64,000 nucleotides of DNA, taken from positions 2,728,001 to 2,792,000 of the forward strand of contig OZ005608.1 in assembly GCA_963930655.1 (NCBI GenBank). The letters are read 5' to 3'. Numbering within the stretch: position 1 is the stretch's first letter; each line of letters begins with the position of its first letter. Made by a program: the position numbers and the translations under genes. The stretch comes from Myrica gale (lineage: Eukaryota > Streptophyta > Magnoliopsida > Fagales > Myricaceae). Of the stretch, positions 58,021 to 64,000 are shown one piece after another. The notes under the pieces were generated by a model. It saw only the letters and a program-made list of their open reading frames with translations, was not told the DNA's origin and did no database searches.

Positions 58021-60109
58021 CGCTTGTGAAATTAGAGAAGAAAAGAAAAACTACCACCGTATAGTGCACTTGAAATAAAAGAAAGGGAAAGATAAATATT
58101 TATTTTGGTGTTTCAATAGTCAAGGATGAGATCGAGGACAGCTTTTGTAGGATGCTACGATTCTATTCTAATTTAATCTTTTCATATATATGAGGGAGGT
58201 AATGACCGTTTTACTTCCTTTGCCATCCAACTTAATGACTGATTTCGCCGACAGGGTGGGCAACTAATCGAAACCCAAACTTTGGAATGGAGATAAAAAG
58301 TAGTATACTTTGCCTTAAAACGCAAGTTAGAGAATAATAATTGCAAAGAATATTCACCTGATCCTGCAGCTTAATTATCAATTAGAGATTTGGGAGTTTG
58401 CTCTACAAACATGCGCTAGCAGAACTAACAACTTCAACTTTATACAGTAATATGCTTCTGCATTCGCAGCACGGCAGCAGGCATGCATACACAGTACCTC
58501 AACCAACCCATAATTAGTTTATTTTATGTCCCAACTTCGACTCCCTTTTCATTCTACGCGTATTTTCTGAGATTGAAACTCCATTAGTAGGCAGCAAGAT
58601 TAAGACCAGCTAGATCATGAGTAGCAAAGTTGGGTTCCGTCTTTATCCAGGAAATCTAAGAGTTCAATATAATTTTATAGGATGAAATGACTGACATGGC
58701 CGACCATTACCAACTCTAAAGCAGACAATTAAATGTTGCCTGCTCGATCCACTTTGCTATCTAGATGAATATATGCATTCACTTATTGGGTATAGATATG
58801 TAGCATTACTTATTGGCCACGGCTAGGAGGCGTAGGGCTATCCAGAATTCCCAAAGCGATCTTATTTATCTAATGCAAGCAGTCCCAAAACCCGGATTTA
58901 GCTAACATATTTAAATCGATTGGAGTCTCAATAAGTCAATCACTTCATTTTATGTCAATTCAGAAACGTCGGCAGCTAGCGCCCTTACAATAGCTTCACG
59001 TACTAGAGCTATCCTATATTGAATTTTTGGCTGATCCTTTAAGGATATACGCAATACATGTGGGGACTAATATGGTGGGAATTTGATCGAATAATGAGTA
59101 CAGACTGATGCATGCATGAATGTTTGACGACCATGAAAACAAGCCGTAGAAGATCATGTTATTTAAAGTAGGGCACCATCATGTGTTATTTCTTCTCAAC
59201 CGGTAGTTATGCGGGTAAGTTGGCAGGTCCAATATATGATAATCTATGATCTTTTTTGTCAACTGGTAATGGGATTACATTCCATGGGGCCACCTAGAAC
59301 TCCACCAATCATGATAGATGAAGAAAATTTGTTCCCAGGGAGAAAAGTAATATCTTGCAAAGCAATATTAAGATCATGATTATCCTTTGAAGGGGCCTCG
59401 TTTTCTTAACGAATATTATCGCATCCACATCATTACCAAGGGGCAGAAGATGATTAAGCTAGTCTCTCTGTTGAATTATTGGTGTAGTAGAAAACAAGGC
59501 AAAACAGATGCGAGGACAGAATTTCTCAGGATAACCAACTGATCTGATTTCTATTTCTTTCTTTTGCACACAAATACGTACGAACGCATCCACACACGTA
59601 GATTTGTGTGCGTGCGATTGCAGTCATTCTTTCGTGATCAGAAGAAGGTGAAAAGCCATGGATGAGGATCGACATACCTGTCACGATATACCTGTGTCAA
59701 CATGTTGATAGAAGAATAAACAACAGAGTTTACATGACCAAGAACGGGCAAAAAGCATTCCCCAAAATTATTTGTTCTTAGGGAAATGCCATCTGGGCAA
59801 TGTACAGGAGAAAGACCTAACTTATATATTAAAAATGCAGATTGAAGGAACCATTTTGGATTGTCATGTTTTTGTGACAATGGTTTACTTGTAAATATCT
59901 TGAGAGCATGGGAAAGTAAGGTCAAAGGAGAAGCTTCTTAAATGAGTAGTCTGCTTCAGAGTTTACCTGTAGTCTGTGGTAATTTGCCTGGAGCGCAGAA
60001 ACAACAAGTCTATTTTAAATGAAAAGGCGCCTCACGTGTAAAACAAAGTAAAGGGCTTGGAGGCTTGGGAAAAAGGGAAAAAAGGGGATATAAGAGGTTG
60101 TACGTACCT
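58021..60109. other. Intergenic, 2.1 kb, no gene recognised
   Basis: A 95-codon minus-strand frame at 59638-59925 is unrecognised. The rest is AT-rich without readable repeats. I see no RNA gene. Confidence 0.35.
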
Positions 60110-61621
60110 GACTAACAGATCTAGAGAAACAAAATTGAAGAAATCAAGATTCGTTGAAGGAGATCCAAAAAGTGCCGAAATTCTAGATCTAGTCTTCTCT
60201 TGCTTTGATCTTTCGTGTTGTGAGGATTCATCTTGAAGAATACTTCTAGATCTGAAAAATCCTTGGTTGTTGATCACTTGTCCTCATTTGTGATTGAGGA
60301 ATTTCGAACATCGGATGGTTGAGCGTTCTTGGACGGAATCGTGGTAGCTTGAGTGGCTCAAGTGGATTGCTGCGAAGAGTAACTTGGGAGTGGCTGGGAT
60401 TGATGGTCTTCATCCCCTGCAGAAGAAGATTCAAGAAGGTATCTTGAGTAAGGTTGCGTGTACTGTAGATTAACTGGTTTGTTAGATCTATAAGATCACG
60501 TTGTAACCGAGGTCGTATCCCTAGTGAAGTTTCGTTCTGGACGAGGTCCCGGAGAGTTTTTCTCTCAAATATGTTTATATTTGAGAGTTTCTCTTTGTCA
60601 ACAAATCGGTGTCGTTGGTGTGTGATTATTGTCTATTGTTCTTTGATTTGTCTATTACGTTGTTAATTGCTAACAAATCTTGTGTGAAAGTATTTTAAGA
60701 TTCACTATCAAGTGAAATCTTTATCATTCCGCAAGAAGGTTTCAGGTAAATAACAGATCTGTAGGTTGCATTAACTTTACAAGATATATTGATAATTTTA
60801 CAGTAGTGAAATTAATGATATTTTGTGTAATATTGAATCTGTTGTGAGTATTTCATTGTTAGAATTTAAAGTACTTTACTGCCTATTAGCCTAAGTTTTG
60901 TACAACAAAGAATTAATATAAGTGTATTATATTTTTGGAGTTTTTCTAATCATTAGAGACCATCTGAATGTTATTAGAAAAAGTCTAAGTGCATGATTTA
61001 ATTTTGAATATTGATTTTATAGAGTTGTATAATTACATATTTGATTATAGGTTTTAAAGTGCATTCTTTGTGATACATTCATTGTATTAAATTGTGCATT
61101 TATTTTTAAATACCTATTCACCCCCTCTAGGTTATTTAGGTCTAAAACAGTTTGTTCGCAGATGAAATTCTTTTGGTTCAGACTGTTAGTAGGTCCATAT
61201 GTGATATATACTCGTTAAATAAAACACCACTAATTCACGTCCAGTAGGTCTTAAGTGAGTCGAGCCGGATGAAGTTGAAGATCTGTACTGCAAGTACTGT
61301 AAAAGACACGGTCACCTATGGATGTTAATGTCAATATTTTAGAAAGGGTAGACGATTTGGAGAAAATCAATAGTGAAGAATTGAGACATCAGACTTATGA
61401 TAAAAGTACTGTAAAAGACACGGTCACCTATGGATGTTAATGTCAATATTTTAGAAAGGGTAGACGATTTGGAGAAAATCAATAGTGAAGAATTGAGACA
61501 TCAGACTTATGATAACGAGCTTCTGAGGTTGAAGGAAAAAGATTGCGAGTTTTCATCATTTGTTCTTGAGATATGTGTAGGGTCCAAAAAATTTAACCAA
61601 GTGGAAGCGATTCGTTACTAA
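60110..61621 (+). mobile_element. Copia-like LTR retrotransposon relic with gag fragment
   Basis: 60450-60760 has the LTR-type text GGACGAGGTCCCGGAGAG, also seen in the relic at 36.7-37.5 kb. CTATTCACCCCCTCTAG at about 61119-61135 is a phrase common near the inner end of plant Copia LTRs. Downstream, YCKYCKRHGHLW (about 61284-61319) looks like a gag zinc knuckle that has lost its last cysteine. The frame 61430-61621 (VDDLEKINSEELRHQTYDNE) looks like the coiled-coil that follows it in Copia gag. No protease, integrase or reverse transcriptase remains. Confidence 0.45.
61293..61516. repeat. Perfect 112-bp tandem duplication
   Basis: Two adjacent copies (about 61293-61404 and 61405-61516) appear identical. 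Each runs from AAGTACTGTAAAAGACACGG to CAGACTTATGATAA. The duplication lies within the gag-like fragment and shifts its frame, since 112 is not a multiple of three. Confidence 0.95.
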
Positions 61622-64000
61622 TAGGGAAAATATATTGAGTGTGAGGCACTCTTATTGTTGGTGATACTACATCCGAAGCTTCCTTTCTACCTTTCATCTT
61701 TACATAATTACGGTAATTAGCAATGAAATTAATCCTAATGGGGAAAAGATAATGAAAGTGGAAGGATAAACAAAGCCGAAAACGCACTGTGCCCTTCTCT
61801 TCTGCTTTTTGTATTCTTCTCTATTTCATAGTTAGCCTCATCAGCGTGGCCGTGAGATTTTCTAGATTGATGTATCTTTTCTAGTTTTCTGTTTATCGTT
61901 CAGTTGCTATCACCGCGTGACTTTAGCGAGGTGAAAAGTTGATAAGACTGATCGGTAGAAGAAAAAAAAAGCTACTGACGATATCATTCTTTAAATCGTA
62001 TCTTCTAAGCTATGTTGTCCCCAATATTAATATATATTTGCTGGAAAGCTCAAAACAATCATCCGAGGAACCTTCTCTTAATAAAATTCACTATTGCAAA
62101 CCAATTACGTTTTCGGGTAAGATCGTGATAATGCATTTTCACTCTGGTCAAAACATATCTTGGCTGGCTCCCAATGTCTCCTATCGAGATGATTCACAGC
62201 GATATGACTGATGAGCAAGAGATGGTGAAAGCAAAAGTTATTGGTGTCTGAAACGTACGAGCTAGGTTGCATTTATCAAATTATGCGCATGCTAGCTTAT
62301 CTTTAAAGCTATGTTTATTCCTAAACCCTTGGGCAATCAATCTGGACAGCGACAGAATTCCGTGATCCAATGTTGTCGTCTTGTTGACAGAGATATAAAA
62401 AGAATTGGCATTTGGTCCATTTCGTTTGAACTTTTCTTTTCTTTTCTTCGGCATTTTCTTTCCTCCTTTTCTTTTCTCTCATCGCTTCCCTTTTTTTTTG
62501 GGGGGTCAACAGTGACAAACCCCAACCCACAAAACAGAATTTATGCATCTGATCACCACCTCCCTAAAATACATCTGGTAGCAGATCTCATGTCTTCTTC
62601 ACGTGTTTATACAAAAACTTTAGTCTTCATGGTACTCGAGTATGTAAAATATATATACAGTGACTTCCTTAGCTGGGAAAACTACGAGGGAGTCAGTAGT
62701 TAACTCTTACTTTGTCTTCTTGATTGAGGTTTCATAAAAGAATTTCTTGGACTTTTGGCGAAGATCAAGTGCATCAGAGCTAGCTAACCTTTTCTCCTAA
62801 TTTAAACTAATATATAGGCTATCTGGGAAAGCACTTACTAGTGTTTCAAGTTTTCATCTCCCTATTCAGTAATGGGTTTACAACATGCATCCGCTCCATG
62901 GAAGCAGCTATTACGTACGCATAACTCTTCGGACTGATCAAGCCAGATGTGTAATCAGTTGAAGCAAGCATTATCGTGACCTTTCAATTGAGACACTTCA
63001 CTGCCCTGCCAGAATTTTATTTTATTTTTCTTTTGCCTCTTGCCAGTAAGTTCTTCAAAAAAATATTAGCTTACGATATAGACAGGACCTATTCCCACAT
63101 TCAGTGACCAAAGTAGAAATTGAGTTTAGACTAGGGTGGAAATAAAGTGGGATTTTTTTTTCTTAGAGGGGGGAATCAAATGCAGAAGGATGATGTTAGG
63201 TTTGATGAACGGGAAATCTGACGGGACGGAGTAGCTCCTTGTCTGTCGTTTTCTTAGCATCTAGCTTTCATGGTTTTCATGTGCTGTAACAAACTGGGGC
63301 CATGGTAAATAAATATAAACATAGAACAGTTACAATTTCAATTTTGCTCAAATTCTTTTAGGCCGAGAGGGAGGGATCGGAATATTTTGCTCCCCATTGG
63401 ACCGTTAAATTTTGCATAAACTGATCGCGTTTCGATATGTAATGGATTAATGAATTCCCTTAGGAAAAACATGATTACATCAACCAGCATTTTGAACTTT
63501 TAAACAACAAACGCTACCGCGTTAAAAGTTGCCCTTCCTTAACGCAATGTTGTCATCTCATAAAGTGGTGTAAAACAGCTACCGCTGCTACTCAAGTCTC
63601 TCACCATGCAAAGGCAAGCGTCTGACTTTAATGTACTAGGGCGGAGTATTCGATTCTCTCAAGAAAATCCTAGCAAATTAAAGGCGTATTTGCAGGTTCC
63701 GCGCATGCATGGATTGCATTGACGAGTGTGTTGAAAGAAATGGATGGAGAAAGTGGGGACAACAGGATCTCTGGGTTGTGTTCCAAGAAGATATACTATT
63801 TATTTTCCCACCAAACACAATAGAACCCTCCTTTCTACCATTTCCAGGTTTAGGGTAACCTACTCGACAGCCTCCCTCCTATTACTTCTACCACCCTATC
63901 ACTTTTTCCAATTACCTGTACGTAGCTTGTGGACGCTGGATACTAGAGAAATTTGGGGCACCGGGCCCTGGTTTCGTACGGGAATCTTTGTCTAAAATTT
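61622..64000. other. Intergenic to window end, no gene recognised
   Basis: Open frames at 61939-62211, 62311-62703 and 63744-63995 (plus) match no family I know and lack splice context. The last one runs close to the window edge (stop at 63993-63995), so a gene continuing beyond 64000 cannot be excluded. (T)n and (G)n runs occur near 62492-62505. Confidence 0.35.

Noticed and set aside
1-64000. CRISPR arrays, operons, origins or bacterial-type genes
   Set aside because: Nothing of the kind is visible. The genes are spliced, plant-specific, and separated by eukaryotic repeats.

Overview
This window is nuclear DNA from a flowering plant, most likely a eudicot. The evidence is AT-rich intergenic DNA full of miniature transposons, split genes with GT-AG introns, and plant-only families: a DOG1-domain protein, DUF863, PLATZ, SABATH and a plastid KAS III. 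The species cannot be named from the sequence alone. Exon boundaries were worked out by hand from splice motifs, reading-frame continuity and family conservation. They agree in phase throughout, but transcript ends are inferred.

Left part (1-26.6 kb). A relic SABATH methyltransferase exon (2.5 kb) lies among transposons. Next comes a complete 11-exon trehalose-6-phosphate phosphatase on the minus strand (4500-6752). Its leader holds a spliced 40-codon upstream ORF, and its promoter is near 9.9 kb. About 12.9 kb of mostly non-genic DNA follows, with a GC-rich foldback element, an old short LTR element and a diverged 1.13-kb tandem duplication. Then come a single-exon INP1-like DOG1-domain gene (minus, 22819-23649) and, divergent from it, a single-exon GT47 glycosyltransferase gene (plus, 25298-26647).

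Right part (27.2-56 kb). A complete 8-exon plastid KAS III gene (minus) converges on the GT47 gene. One of its introns needs a GC donor and carries a miniature transposon. A PLATZ zinc-finger pseudogene (plus, 40.6-42.8 kb) is broken by a hAT insertion, a frameshift and two stops. It converges on a 7-exon FMO GS-OX-like flavin monooxygenase gene (minus, 43307-46609). A 5-exon DUF863 gene (plus, 52952-56010) follows after a block of nested miniature transposons and a retroposon. The last 8 kb hold no intact gene that I recognise, only LTR-retrotransposon relics.

The genes do not form a pathway. From memory of Arabidopsis, the left trio resembles At4g22580-At4g22600 and the right trio resembles At1g62530-At1g62640. 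The window may therefore preserve an ancestral gene neighbourhood that is split in Arabidopsis. Trehalose-6-phosphate signalling, pollen aperture formation, wall polysaccharide synthesis, fatty-acid initiation and S-oxygenation are separate jobs here. The most interesting signals are the spliced uORF, the fresh tandem duplication at the 3' end of the phosphatase gene, the layered PLATZ pseudogene, the GC-AG intron, and transposons dated by intact target-site duplications.
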